A DNA stretch of 64,000 nt from Polyodon spathula (Eukaryota > Chordata > Actinopteri > Acipenseriformes > Polyodontidae): the NCBI RefSeq assembly GCF_017654505.1, contig NC_054543.1, positions 22,022,976 to 22,086,975 on the forward strand. Direction: 5' to 3'. Below the pieces are notes generated by a model that was not told the origin of the DNA, made no database searches, and saw only the letters and a list, made by a program, of their open reading frames with translations. Made by a program: the position numbers and the translations under genes. Shown piece by piece: positions 11,224-22,867 of the stretch. Position 1 is the first letter of the stretch; every line of letters begins with the position of its first letter.

Positions 11224-11650
11224 GTGGCAGGATACATCCCATCTCTGTGAATATTTTGTTTTTGTTATATGTTGTTATTATTTAATATTTATCTATGCTT
11301 GTATTTGGGCATTGGTCTTTAAAATCATCAGGGAAGGGTTCATTGCCTTCCCTGCCAAAGAAGTTTATGTGCAGACCGTGCCTGGACCCAACTGAATGAT
11401 TAATAAGCAATCAAGCCCAGGCACAGCACTCGGGTTTGGGTGTTCAGGGAGTAAGAACAAGAAATGTGAGTAAAAACAGAAATAGTAAACAATTGCTAAT
11501 CGTGCTGGCTTTAAAACAGCACAGCACTTGTTTGGTTCACTGTTTTGTGTGTCTGTCTGTTTTGTATTTTTTGTGTGTCTGTCTGTTTTGTATTTTAGTA
11601 AAGTGTTTTGTTTTGTAAAACTAGAAGCCCCGTGGCAGTCATTTTGGTGG
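11224..11650 (+). mobile_element. LTR-A-like fragment
   Basis: It begins TGTGGCAGG and contains 'ccttccctgcc'. A short inverted repeat GTGCCTGG / CCAGGCAC (11378-11385 and 11417-11424) follows, then 'gggtttgggtgttcaggga' and the 'ctgtctgttttgtatttt' U5-like stretch seen in other LTR-A copies. Ends and target duplication were not determined. Assignment rests on shared order of motifs. Confidence 0.4.
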
Positions 11651-11804
11651 TTTTTGGTTTTAAAATGTAATTTTCTCCAGACATGTAACACATATGGGGC
11701 TACGTGTTCATGTATCTTTCTGTGCGTATGTATTAAATATTCTCACAAAGCATGAAACGCGGGAGTGCAGAAATAAAGGAGATATATTAAATTACACCTA
11801 AAAG

Positions 11805-12215
11805 CGCAGGCAGGCAGGGAAGAAGGGAGACAACACTGAAAATTACTTCCAAATCTTTTATTTTGGGATGCTAATCTCTAGCACCCACTCAGAGACCATT
11901 GCTCTGACTGTTTCATTGCTTTCTGGAACACAACCAAATCAGGACCAACAACACCACATAACTGGCGGTGAAGCGCCCTTTTATAACATAGCTCCGCCCC
12001 TTTAAGTTAATCAGGTGCTGGAGCTTCAAATTCATTCAGTTGGTACTCAGCCACACGCCAGGACCAATGAGCATAGGCAAACAACAGCCAATTACAGGGG
12101 AGACACAGACAGCTCGACACACGCAGGTTACATTTACACATAGACACAGAGACAGGGTTATACAAGAAAAATGGCAGGAAATATAGTGCGGAAAGGGATC
12201 GCTGCAGTATTGTGA
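11805..12215 (-). mobile_element. LTR-like repeat with Pol II promoter (LTR-C family), copy 2
   Basis: This is the reverse complement of 2425-2826 with moderate divergence. On the minus strand it keeps the CCAAT-type boxes, the GC box GGGGCGGAGC, an intact TATA box (TTATAAAAGG) and an AATAAAAG polyadenylation-like signal. It is therefore the better preserved promoter copy. No coding region is attached. Confidence 0.55.
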
Positions 12216-12687
12216 TTATAGTGAACATATTCTGCTTTATTATTTTTGTTTACCAGTCCACAATGTCCTTAGCTGTAATTAGATTAGTCGCTACTCTCTG
12301 CCTGAGTGAATGAGTGACAGTCTATTGTTTTTCAATCAGCTTTTCAAAGGCTGGCGCCTGCTTGGTAGGTGCATTGTGTTGGTCCATCAATTACCATCAG
12401 GACTAGTGAAAAAAAAACAGAGACTGAGACCATGGAGTTTTCCAAAATATAAAGTTGATGTTTTGGATCAGAAGGCATGGAAGTATTCCATGAAAGCCGG
12501 CTCCCGTCTGTAAAATGTTTTCTTGTTCAGTTGCTTTTGCGCATCTGGTAATAAACTGTTTAGTGATGAAAAGTCAAAAATGTATTGCTATCATTTCAGT
12601 TTTATAAATATGCATGTTGTAAACCGATGTCTGCTCAGGTGTTTGTTTATTTACATTTTCTTCTTTTGATTTGTAAAATACATTTTC

Positions 12688-12709
12688 ATAGATATATATA
12701 TATATATAT
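12688..12709. repeat. (TA)n microsatellite at Tc1-like left end
   Basis: A TA run followed by a short (CA)n that abuts the terminal repeat starting at 12719. Confidence 0.85.
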
Positions 12710-12718
12710 GCACACACA

Positions 12719-12965
12719 CAGTGGTTTGCAGAAGTATTCACCCCCTGCAAAGTTTTTTGATTATCGCTCTCAGCACAGTGAAGTCCATCATTAAGAAGAT
12801 GAAGATGCATCGTACTACCCAGACACTACCCAGATCAAGTCGCCCTCCCAAACTGAGCAGCCGGGCAAAAATGTCACTATCCTACTGTGCAAAGCTAATA
12901 GAGACCTATCCAAAAAGACCCATAGCAGTAATTGCTGCAAAAGATGCTTCTACCAAGTACTGACT
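12719..12965 (+). pseudogene. Tc1-like transposon, left end with internally deleted transposase
   Basis: The terminus reads CAGTGGTTTGCAGAAGTATT and is matched, inverted, by the end near 15187 (GGGGGTGAATACTTG). The inner sequence encodes an N-terminal DNA-binding stretch (IKKMKMHRTTQTLPRSSRPPKLS, interrupted here by description). It is joined directly to the transposase C-terminus (KLIETYPKRPIAVIAAKDAS). The same C-terminal motif, ending ASTKY, occurs in the element at 35261-36843. The catalytic DDE core between them is gone, so the element could move only in trans. Confidence 0.7.
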
Positions 12966-13015
12966 TAACCCTTTGCAGTCCATTTATTCATAACCCTTTG
13001 CAGTCCATTTATTCA
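12966..13015. repeat. 25-bp tandem duplication at CR1 3' end
   Basis: The 25 bases starting 'taaccctttgcagtccattt' occur twice head to tail (12966-12990 and 12991-13015), directly beside the 3' tail of the minus-strand CR1. A target duplication would be expected on opposite sides of the LINE. Here both copies are on one side. Confidence 0.8.
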
Positions 13016-14410
13016 TAAGAACTTAAGAACATAAGAAAGCTTACAAACAAGAGGAGTCCATTCAGCCCAGCTTGCTCGTTTGGTTGTTAGTATCTTATTG
13101 ATCCCAAAATCTCATCAAGCAGCTTCTTGAAGGATCCAAGGGTGTCAGCTTCAACAACATTATTGGGGAGGTGATTCCAGACCCTCGTGATTCTCTGTGT
13201 AAAAAAGTGCTTCCTATTTTCTGTTCTGAGCCCCTCTGTCTAATCTCCATTTGGGACCCCTGGTCCTTGTTTCTTTTTTCAGGTCGAAAAAGTCCCCTGG
13301 GTCGACATTGTCAATACCTTTTAGTATTTTGAATGCTTGAATTAGGTCGTCACGTAGTCTTCTTTGGTCAAGACTGAACAGATTCAATTCTTTTAGCCTG
13401 TCTGCATATGACATGCCTTTTAAACCCGGAATAATTTTGGTCGCTCTTCATTGCACCCTTTCTAGAGCAGCAATATCTTTTTTTATAGAACTGAACACAA
13501 TATTCAAGATGAGGTCTTACTAGTGCATTGTACAGTTTTAACATTACTTCCCTTGATTTAAATTCAACACTTTTCACAGTGTAGCCGAGCATCTTATTGG
13601 CATTTTTTATTGCTTCCCCAGATTGTCTAGATGAAGACATTTCTGAGTCAACAAAAACTCCTAGGTCTTTTTCATAGATTCCATCTCCAATTTCAGTATC
13701 TCCCATATGATATTTATAATGCACATTTTTATTTCCTGCGTGCAATACCTTACACTTTTCTCTATTAAATGTCATTTGTCATGTGTCTGCCCAGTTCTGA
13801 ATCTTATCTAGATCATTTTGAATGACCTTTGCTGCTGCAGCAGTGTTTGCCACTCCTCCTATTTTTGTGTTGTCTGCAAATTTAACAAGTTTGCTTACTA
13901 TACCAGAATCTAAATCATTAATGTAGATTAGGAATAGCAGAGGACCTAATACTGATCCCTGTGGTACACCACTGGTTACCACACTCCATTCTGAGGTTTT
14001 TCCTCTAATCAGTACTTTCTGTTTTCTACATATTAACCACTCCCTAATCCATGTACGTGTGTTTCCTTGAATCCCAACTGCGTTCAGTTTGAGAATTAAT
14101 CTTTTGTGCGGGACTTTGTCAAAAGCTTTCTGGAAATCTAAATAAACCATGTTATATGCTTTGCAATTATCCATTACCAAAGTTGCATCCTCAAAAAAAA
14201 TCAAGCAAGTTAGTTAGACACGATCTCCCTTTCCTAAAACCATGTTGACTGTCTCCCAGGACCCTGTTACCATATAGGTAATTTTCCATTTTGGATCGTA
14301 TTATAGTTTCCATAAGTTTGCATATAATAGAAGTCAGGCTTACTGGTCTGTAGTTACCTGGTTCAGTTTTGTTTCCCTTTTTGTGGATAGGTATTATGTT
14401 TGCAATTTCA
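13016..14410 (-). pseudogene. CR1/L2-type LINE, 5'-truncated RT fragment inserted in Tc1-like element
   Basis: The minus strand encodes, in shifting frames, the RT segments ANIIPIHKKGNKTEPGNYRP, QHGFRKGRSCLTNLLDF, YLDFQKAFDKVPHKR and SGVPQGSVLGPLLFLIYIND, then the catalytic region as FADNTK instead of FADDTK. It continues to the C-terminal [14 protein letters not shown]. Several frameshifts and stops separate the pieces. The 3' UTR end carries the 'aagaacataagaaag' tail shared by the other CR1 copies. Homology to the complete copy stops near 14410, so it is 5'-truncated. Confidence 0.9.
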
Positions 14411-14954
14411 GCGCTTGTCAGGGGCGTCAGGTCCAATTTATTTTTACACACGCTGTTTAGAATCTTTTTTTTTCTGAGTAAAACAGGTTTAAACGGCACT
14501 GCATCGCAAAGGACACTCAGTATTGCATCTCCAGCCCAGCCCCACCCCTTGTTCGCTGCATTTTTCACATACCTCTTCATAGTCATGCATACTGATAAAT
14601 CTTCTCCTTATCACTCGTTTTATCACCAAACTCCTCAATAATGCGAGCAAGTCATTATTTTATTACTTCATTATTCATTATAATTCATACTTCATTATTT
14701 CATTTCAAAAAGCTCTGCAAAAGTATGTGATATTTTTTGACCAATGGATGTGGAAGCAACTGTCTTCTTTGTTTGTGTCCTGTTATCTCTGTGGTGCAGG
14801 GGCTACATGTACTGCTCAGACATTGCCTTTTTCTGCTTCTCTCGGCTCCTATCGATCTCACTCGGCCATTGAAAGGTTTTCTCTGCTTTTTCCGGAGAAA
14901 AAAAACGACCAGAGACTAGTGCTTGACATCTTTTTGATGACGTCGGACAGGGTC
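14411..14954. other. Unclassified sequence between CR1 and Tc1-like right end
   Basis: It may be the interior of the interrupted Tc1-like element or an unrelated insert. AT-rich repeats ('cattatttcatt') lie near 14640-14705. No motif was recognised. Confidence 0.4.
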
Positions 14955-15187
14955 TAACATCAGACTGGAAAGGGAAAATTGTGATGTAGGCTGAATACTT
15001 ATGCAACCAGTAAATTTCCTTTTGTACATTTTGCATGTTTTGCTGACATTTAACCTCCTCCTCATATAATAGTGTTCAGTTTAACCACTACAGCTTTGAA
15101 TAAAAAAAGTTTGTTTGAAAGTCTGTGCATAAATTATTTGTAATTCAACAAAATGTGACATTATTGGTAGGGGGTGAATACTTGTAC
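14955..15187 (+). mobile_element. Tc1-like transposon, right end
   Basis: This contains 'caaaatgtgacattattgg' followed by GGGGGTGAATACTTG, the inverse of the left terminus at 12719. It ends at a TA run. Together with 12719-12965 it brackets the CR1 insertion. Confidence 0.55.
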
Positions 15188-15200
15188 TATATATATATAT

Positions 15201-15803
<603 letters not shown>

Positions 15804-15872
<69 letters not shown>
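15804..15872. repeat. (TA)n microsatellite
   Basis: A continuous TA run to the right of the solo LTR-B. Confidence 0.95.
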
Positions 15873-15876
<4 letters not shown>

Positions 15877-16515
15877 AGAATGGTCAGGCTACAATAAGAG
15901 GAGGGTGTATCAGGGATGTGGGGAAACTGGTATTTCGACCTCATATACAAGAAAACCAAAACACCAAAACCTCAGTTCCCAAAAGCCTGAGCGCAGTAAG
16001 AGATCAAGTGACCCAGTAACAAGGGAAATGGACGATAAAAAGGACCCCCGAAGTGTACAAGCGTATTTGTAGGAGCGAGGAGCGAGGACGCAACTGGGTG
16101 GCATTGAGACATTGTAACAGTGAAAGAGAAGAAGGTATCGCAAGCAGAAAGGTACCTGGTTGGGCGTTATGTAATCAGGCGAGTAGTGCAGTTTTATTGT
16201 TTTGTCAGACCTACGTTTGGTCAAAAGGAGATAAAGTACAAAAGAACTGTGTGTGACGTGAAAAGGATTGTGAGGAGCAATACGAACTGCTGTGAAGCAA
16301 AGGATTACTAGGAGCAACAGAAAATGCCGGGAGTACTGCAGCGTGGTTATCAGCCTCCAAGAGGTAAACGACATTTAAACTACTTATTGTTTCTGTGAAG
16401 TAAAAAGAAATTTGTCACCACTGAGTGAAACCTGCTTGCTCTAGTGAACTGGATCAGGACTAACCTAACAGTGACTGTTGTGAGTGTATCTATTGAGCAC
16501 CATTTGTGCCAAAAC
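15873..16515. other. Unannotated sequence left of the DIRS element
   Basis: Overlapping short ORFs on both strands show no conserved motif. No repeat was recognised. Confidence 0.4.
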
Positions 16516-16519
16516 TATT

Positions 16520-16563
16520 GTTAGGTTATTACCATAACCCTGGTTCCCTGAAAGAGAATGACA
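16520..16563 (+). repeat. DIRS 3' inverted repeat, outer arm
   Basis: A 44-base arm beginning 'gttaggttattaccataacc', perfectly complementary to 16761-16804. Confidence 0.9.
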
Positions 16564-16760
16564 ACCATTACTGAATGGGAAGAGCCCTCTCTGACTGCTA
16601 ATCACTGAGCATATATAAAAAAGCTGCCCTATCAGGGCCCTGCTGTGAGGGGTAAGTCCCCCCCACCTCCTGCTGAAGAGGGACATCCTCACAGTAGCAT
16701 ATCGCCATTTTCTTTCGAAATCATAGGTCAGCTGGGGACACGACCTCGAAGGGAAATGGA

Positions 16761-16804
16761 TGTCATTCTCTTTCAGGGAACCAGGGTTATGGTAATAACC
16801 TAAC
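16761..16804 (-). repeat. DIRS 3' inverted repeat, inner arm
   Basis: The exact reverse complement of 16520-16563. A third related stretch ('gttccctttcaatggaatga') continues at 16805 in direct orientation to the outer arm. Confidence 0.9.
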
Positions 16805-16903
16805 GTTCCCTTTCAATGGAATGACAACCATTACCAAATGGGAAGCTGTACCAAATCTGTCGTGACTCCAGATTACCGACAGTACAGCCTCATGGCGATA
16901 GTG

Positions 16904-17594
16904 TCAGAGCCCACATGACGCATGAAGACATGTTGCCTGCACCACCCTAGAGCCCAGAGAGGGACTCGCTTCGTTTGCAACATCAAGGTGGTGAAAACAT
17001 GCAAATGTCTGACTACCTGTCCATGTAGCAGCATTGCATAGCTCATCTAAGGAGGCGCCATGAAGGAAAGCCCACAAAGTTGCCTGGCCCCTGGTAGAAT
17101 GGGCCGTAATGTCCCCCGGTAAGGGGAAGTCCGTCTGTTCATACGCCAAGCATATAGCATCTGCCACCTAGGGCCTGAACTATAGATCGGGTCCCATAGC
17201 AGACAAACAGCTGGTTGGACTGTCTCCAGGATGTCATCCAATGCAAATAACAGCACAGAGCCCGAACTGGGCATAGAGTGTTTTGTCTATGGTCCTCCTC
17301 TGACTCATGCGGGGGAGGTCTGAAAGTTTCCAAAACCACTGGTGGGTTAATATGGAATGAAGATACCACCTTTGGCAAAAAGGCTGGATTTGTTCTTAAT
17401 GTTACCTGCGAGTCATTTCCAGTGAAAGCCATACATGTGTCATCTATGGACAACGCATGAAGCTCACTTATTCGTCTGGCAGACGTAATGACTATTAAAA
17501 CCGCCACCTTCAAGGAAACAGGGTGCAGTTCTGCTGACGCCATGGGCTCGAATTGGTACCCATAAGAACCCGCAGTACCAGTTCTAGATCCCAC
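16904..17594 (-). pseudogene. DIRS tyrosine recombinase
   Basis: This enzyme would integrate the circular DNA of the element. The first part (17594-17139) has the box I arginine in ITSARRISELHALS, then LRTNPAFLPKV and LCPVRALCCYL. After a frameshift near 17150, the second part has box II AHSTRGQATLWA with its H..R pair. At the position where DIRS recombinases usually show FYRLDV, this copy reads FHHLDV. The nucleophilic tyrosine therefore seems replaced by histidine, assuming my mental alignment is right. Frameshift and lost nucleophile together indicate a dead enzyme. Confidence 0.8.
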
Positions 17595-17915
17595 TTGGGG
17601 ACAATACTTTTCATGGGAGGACGAAGCCTCCGAGCCCCTTTAAGAAATTGCACTGCCAGGGAATGTGCTCCAGGGGACACCGAGTCAATTTTGTTGTGGC
17701 ACACATATATTGCTGCCAGGTTACCTTCAAAGAGGACTCTGATTTTCTTGCGTCAAACAGGTGTTGTAAGAAGCTTAATATCCTCTCAATAGGCCAGGTC
17801 ATCAGATCGTGACCTTCGGCAATGCATCAGTCTTGAAAACCTTTCCATTTGTATGAGTACTGGGCTCTAGTGCCCTAGCAGACTGTAGTGTTTCTACTAC
17901 TGCAACTGGCAAACC

Positions 17916-19679
17916 TTATCTGAATAGAAGGCTCCGTTCAACGGCCAGACCCAGAGTTGATCCTGGGCTGGGTTCGGGTGCCATAATAGCCCCTCTGCTT
18001 GGCTCAGGAGGTCCTTGCGCAGCTGGAGCTGTCACAGCTGACCCGACAACAAATTGGAGAGGAGAGCAAACCAGGGGCATCTTGGCCATCTGGGTGCAAC
18101 CAGCAAAACCTGTGCTCTCTCCACCTTGATCCTCTCTAATGTCAGGGGTAATAATAGCGGAGGGAACATATACAAGAGCCCCTGTGGTGAGCAGTGAGAT
18201 AGCGTGTCTACTCCCAGGGGGCCCCTGTTTCTCTCCATGGAGAACCATAGGGGGCAATGAGTGGACTCGGCTGTGGCAAAGAGGTGGACTCATGCTAGTC
18301 GAAACCTCTCCCAAATCTGTTTCACCGCTTGAGATGCAGTCTCCCTTCGAGCTGTCTGGAGCTCCTCTGGACAGGAGGTCTGCTGCCTTGTTGTCCACAC
18401 CGGAGAGGTGAACTGCCCTGATGGAACACAAGTTTCTGTGCGTCCAAGACAGGAGTCTGTGCGCTGCGTGGTGATGGCAAGGCAAGCGCAGGCCACCTTG
18501 GTGGTTTATGTAGGCTACCATTGTAGTATTGTCCATCCAGACCAGCACATGTTTGTGCAGTAACTGCTTGCGAAAATGAGATAATGCCAGGCTGACTGCT
18601 TGCAATTCTTGGGCATTTATGTGCGCTTGCTGCCAATGTCCCTTCCACTGACCTCTTATTCCTCTCCCATTCCAGACCGCTCTCCAGCCCCGGCTGGAGA
18701 CATCTGTAGTGACCACTTCCCTTCTGTGGGGGGATCCGAGGGGAGATCCAATGCATAGATTGCCAGGACAGAGCCACCACTCCAGTGCCTTCCGGCATTG
18801 TCTGGGCACTCGCACCAGTGGGTACCCATCTCGGACTGGGTACACCTTGAGTGTATTTACCCAGGCTTGAAGTGGGCGCATTCTCAGCAGCCCTAGTGGA
18901 AGGATTCTTAAGGCGCCTGCCATCACCCCCAACAACCTTTGAAATATTTTGACCTGTAGGAGAGCATCCTCTCTGAATAGGGAGAGTGTGGCCTCCAGTG
19001 ACTGAATCTTGTTTTCTGACAGTGAGGCAAGCATGCTCACAGAGTTCAGTTTGATCCCCAGGAACACTGTGGACTGAGACGGTACAAAGTTGCTCTTCTG
19101 TTGGTATATTGAGAGCCTTCACTTCGTCACATGATCTATGACCTGTTTTGTGTGCGCCTCTGCACATGCTTTGGAATGGGCGCAAAGTAGCCAATTGTCC
19201 AGATAGTTCAGGATCTGAATACCCCGCAGCCTGGGTGGAGCCAGTGTTGCATCCATGCACTTGGAAAATGTGTGGGTTGCCAGCGAGAGGCCAAATGGCA
19301 GCACGCAGAATTTGTATGCGTTGCCTTAAAAGGCAAAGCACATATACTTTCTGTGCGTGGGACGGATCGGGACATGGAATTAGGCATCTTGCAGGTCGAT
19401 CAATGTGAACCAATGACCCGGATGGTCGGACTGGAGGATACACTGTGCTGTCAACATGTTGAACTTCCTCTGTTTGAGGAACAAGTTGAGGACCCTGAGG
19501 TCCATAATTGGTCTGAAACTGCCATCCCTCTTGGGCACCAGGAAGTACCTGGAGTAAAAGCCGCTGAGGGCATCACTCGGCTCTACCAAGCACACAGCGT
19601 TCTTCTGTTGAAGATTGGCGATCTTCTGTTGAAGAAGTATCGGGCTCGCTGGTTCGACGGTGGTGAGGAGCACACCCAC
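17916..19679 (-). pseudogene. DIRS reverse transcriptase and RNase H
   Basis: The RT begins with FLVPKRDGSFRPIMDLRVLN and WFTLIDLQDA (19679-19380). After a frameshift, LPFGLSLATHTFSKCMDA and LNYLDNWLL follow (19304-19119). The catalytic YLDD is YLDN here, losing one metal-binding Asp. After another shift the long frame 19067-17916 carries the thumb-like KIQSLEATLSLF and LLGVMAGALRILPLG. An RNase H follows with VTTDVSSRGW, INAQELQAVSLAL and VWMDNTTMVAYINHQGG, whose three acidic residues (D, E, D) are present. RNase H is the best preserved part. Confidence 0.85.
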
Positions 19680-20521
19680 ACAAGATTGGCGGACCTAAGT
19701 GGAACTGTAGAGTGTATCAGTGTCTCATTGTCGATAGCACCCAGGATTCCTGGGTGCAGCCTTGCCATGGGTCATTGTCTTTGGTCAGTCCAGTTGTGAG
19801 TGGGGTTGATGGCAGCCGGGGCCCCTCAGGGGTGGTCTCCATTGGGCTTGGGAGGGGGAGGGTCTTTCTTATGCCACAGCCTCGGTCTCCAGCTAGAGAA
19901 CCGGTTATCCCTTGCCGGCGGTGGTCCCTTGCCGCTGGCTCTGTCTCTGCCTGCTTGTCAATTTTAAGGCCCTGTTTCCCCTGCAGGCTGTGAAGGCCAC
20001 CTTGGGTGCTGGCGGTATGCAGGAAGGCATGAGAACTTCGACGCGACCACCGTGGCCTTGTAGGACCTTTCAAGGCTCACATCAATGATCACTCCAAATT
20101 TCTGCCCCGGTGTAATGGTGGCATCTAATAGCGCTACCTTCTCGGTCTCGACGACCTTGGCCTGGGTTAGCCAGAGGTGTCTGCACGCGGCTACTAGCGC
20201 CGCTAGAGAACTGCCTTATGCCTGACCTCACTCCCCCATTCAGTTGGTCAGGTCAGCGCTTTTGTACCACCAGTAACTCCCCTTTGTCTGCCTCCGTTGC
20301 CCGCTCCTGCAGCCTCTCAGCCAACTATGTCTGGTACATGACCAGTATAGCTATTGCATTCGCCGCCCTGGCTGATAGTGCCGCTGATGCATACGCCTTT
20401 CTCAGCATGGTATCAGTTGTTCTGCATGGCTTGGATGGGTAGGTCGGGTCTTTGTCCCCTCTGGGGAAGGTAGATCCCTGCACCAGTACTGTGACCGTGT
20501 CCCTGATGGTGGGGAACGTGC

Positions 20522-21328
20522 CTACGCCCACAAATGCGGCAGTGGCTGTAAGGAGCCCCCCGCTATGGCTTGCCCGATGGATGTGGCTGGGTCAGACACA
20601 TCTGACCTCGATGCTGTAAAATACAGCTCAACTGGGCTAGGAGGTCTAGGCGCTGCGGATGGGGAGCGAGACTGGGGAAGTTGGGGCTGCCCGGTGATAG
20701 GGGGCAATCTGCCCTGAGATTTAAGCAGGGTGTCCAGCATTGTCTGCTGAGCCCTCGCAGTCTCTGCCAACTCCTGAAAACGCTGCTTGGGAGTTTCTGA
20801 GGCGACTCCAACGAAGAGCGTCTGCGCCTGCGTGGGGAAGGAGAGCGGTACCTACGCGGTGACTGTCTGTCCCCTGTTGAGCCCCCCCTCGAGCAGTATA
20901 ACTTCTGTGATGACCATCTCGCGTCCCCTAAGAGGCGCCTGCACCTCTGCACCAGTGGTGGAGAAGGGGAGGGTGGCCCAGGTGTGCAGGGGAGCTCCTT
21001 GGTCACTGTGGTGGAAAACCTTGGACCATGGACTTCATTCTTCCCTGGCTCAGGGAAGGACACTCTGTTGGGGATAGGGCTGCTCTCCTGCGCTTAGTTT
21101 TATTGGGAAATTTCTGCATGGAGAGCAGTCCAACTCACCCACCAGTGCTTTGGCTGCATGGTCTGGCCCCAAGCATCTGGCGCAGGACAAGTGCTTGTCC
21201 TGTCTGGGCAGCTTCGCAGTGCACTGGTCGCACTGGTGAAAACCAGCACGGGACCCAGTGGAACGCATTGACATGGCACGTGCGTAGGCGGGGATGCTGC
21301 GCTCGGTGCCAAGCAGTCGGTACTGCAT
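20522..21328 (-). pseudogene. DIRS gag-like protein
   Basis: The upstream segment (21328-21050) has a cysteine-rich motif, CDQCTAKLP...CARCLGPDHA...CSPC, of the kind seen at the start of DIRS gag proteins. The continuation in another frame (21063-20563) is rich in Arg/Ser/Pro with an RSPSPRRRRRSS block, plausible for nucleic acid binding. A frameshift near 21055 separates them. The region 20521-19680 between gag and RT is open only in pieces and is probably the spacer or degraded gag C-terminus. Confidence 0.65.
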
Positions 21329-21539
21329 CTATCAGCACCAAGGTCGGTGCCATGGGAGGGGATGGTTGATGCCGAATGGTCGATGCCGGGCTGTAGACGG
21401 CACCGTAGAGAGCGCTCTCATGCCGAGCGTGAAGAGAACTGTCTCGTTCGTTGGCGCATGCGCAGAACCATCACTTTAAAGAAACTTACTGATTAAGACA
21501 TTTAAAGGTGCCAAAGTGATGTGCGTATCCACGTATTGA

Positions 21540-21795
21540 TGTAATTTTTAAATTTTATTTATTGTTTAATTATCATCCGTACCTGGTAATTATTGGTAGT
21601 GTCAGGTACAGGGTTTCAAAAGGGTGCAGTCAGTCTACTCGGGGCTGCTGTGTGAAGAGCCCAACTGTGTGTCGTAGTACTCAAAGGTACTGTGTAAAGC
21701 CTTTGTGTATATTTGGGAAACTGTGTGTGTGTGTGTGTGTTTTGTTTTTCAGCTGGTAAACAGCCTAGCTGTCCGGTCGTTAGTTTAGTGTTCTG
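21540..21795 (+). mobile_element. LTR-B fragment
   Basis: This shows the same motif order as the solo LTR-B copies: 'attgtttaatta', a GTACCTG / CAGGTAC pair, 'gggctgctg', 'agctggtaaacagcctagctgtcc'-like U5 sequence. The 5' third is missing or replaced. It runs into the tandem duplication starting at 21796. Confidence 0.6.
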
Positions 21796-22293
21796 GTTTG
21801 TGTTTAGTTAGTGCTCGAATAGAGCTAGGTGTTTATTTCTGTTTTAATTCCTTGTTTATTAAAAATTAGCGCGTCAGCACTTTAAAACCACTTTGCTGTG
21901 TTTGGGCTATATTTTAAAAGGGCAAGGCTTGTTTATACAAGACACAGCAATATAGTACAGTAAACAAACTACCGGTATTTTTTTTTTTAACATGGTGAAA
22001 ACCAGCAACATTTCGTACACCTGCATTGACTCTCCATAGAATTGTGTTTGTGTTTAGTTAGTGCTCGAATAGAGCTAGGTGTTTATTTCTGTTTTAATTC
22101 CTTGTTTATTAAAAATTAGCACGTCAGCACTTTAAAACCACTTTGCTGTGTTTGGGCTATATTTTAAAAGGGCAATGCTTGTTTACACAAGACACAGCAA
22201 AACAGTACAGTAAACAAACTACCGGCATTTTTTTTTTTTAACCTGGTGAAAACCAGTAACATTTCGTACACCTGCATTGATTCTCCATAGAAT
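21796..22293 (+). repeat. 250-bp tandem duplication including LTR-B 3' part
   Basis: Unit 1 is 21796-22045 and unit 2 is 22046-22293. They differ at only a handful of positions (for example 'gcgcgtcagc' versus 'gcacgtcagc', and small T-run length changes), so the duplication is recent relative to neighbouring elements. Each unit holds the LTR-B 3' end plus flanking sequence to 'ctccatagaatt'. Confidence 0.9.
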
Positions 22294-22589
22294 TTTTTTG
22301 CCTAACTCTCTATATACCACAGTGCTTTGTGCGCAGTGAGACAGAAGTCTCCATTGAAAATCAATGGAGTCGAGTATCTTGTTAAATAGAATGTCTTTTG
22401 AAATGCCCGTCTGAATATTATTGGCTGAAGCAGTTTTAAGTGAGGCTTGATTTTCATTGATTAAAATATTAGTGTGTGCTCCCAATGGCTAGAAAGGTTG
22501 CAGTGTTTTTGGCACAGTGCGAGATTGACAGTTGGAAGTTTGTCTGGTTGTTGGGAGGTTTGTCTGGTTGATTGGAAATTTGCAGGCCA

Positions 22590-22770
22590 TACAGCCTTTT
22601 TTATTAATGAATTGACAAATTAATTAATGAATTATTAGATTAATTAACAAATAAGTTTATGAATTACTGTATGAACTGATTAATTGCTGGACAAATTGAC
22701 CAATTCATAAACTGACTAACAAATTGACAAATTCACAAATTAACAAACAAATTGACAAACTAATGGCCGG
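22590..22770. repeat. AT-rich cryptic repeat
   Basis: Irregular iterations of 'aattgacaaattaa', 'attaatgaatt' and similar words, without a fixed period. Confidence 0.6.
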
Positions 22771-22867
22771 ATAGTTTTGGCACAAATAGTGCTCCATATG
22801 TATTGGTACAGCCGAGTGGATTTAGCTGCACTGTCCGCCGTGACAACATTTTAAGCCACTGGGTGAA

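Larger units (their letters stand above)
16516..21330 (-). mobile_element. DIRS1-like tyrosine-recombinase retrotransposon, decayed
   Basis: On the minus strand the order is gag (21328-20522), reverse transcriptase plus RNase H (19679-17916) and tyrosine recombinase (17594-16904). This is the DIRS layout; there is no integrase and there are no LTRs. The 3' end has a perfect 44-base inverted repeat (16520-16563 / 16761-16804), followed by a third, direct partial copy (16805-16842). That resembles the terminal repeat plus internal complementary region that DIRS elements use for circular replication. The matching 5' terminal repeat is not seen near 21400, so the element appears 5'-incomplete. 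All three ORFs carry frameshifts. Confidence 0.85.
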
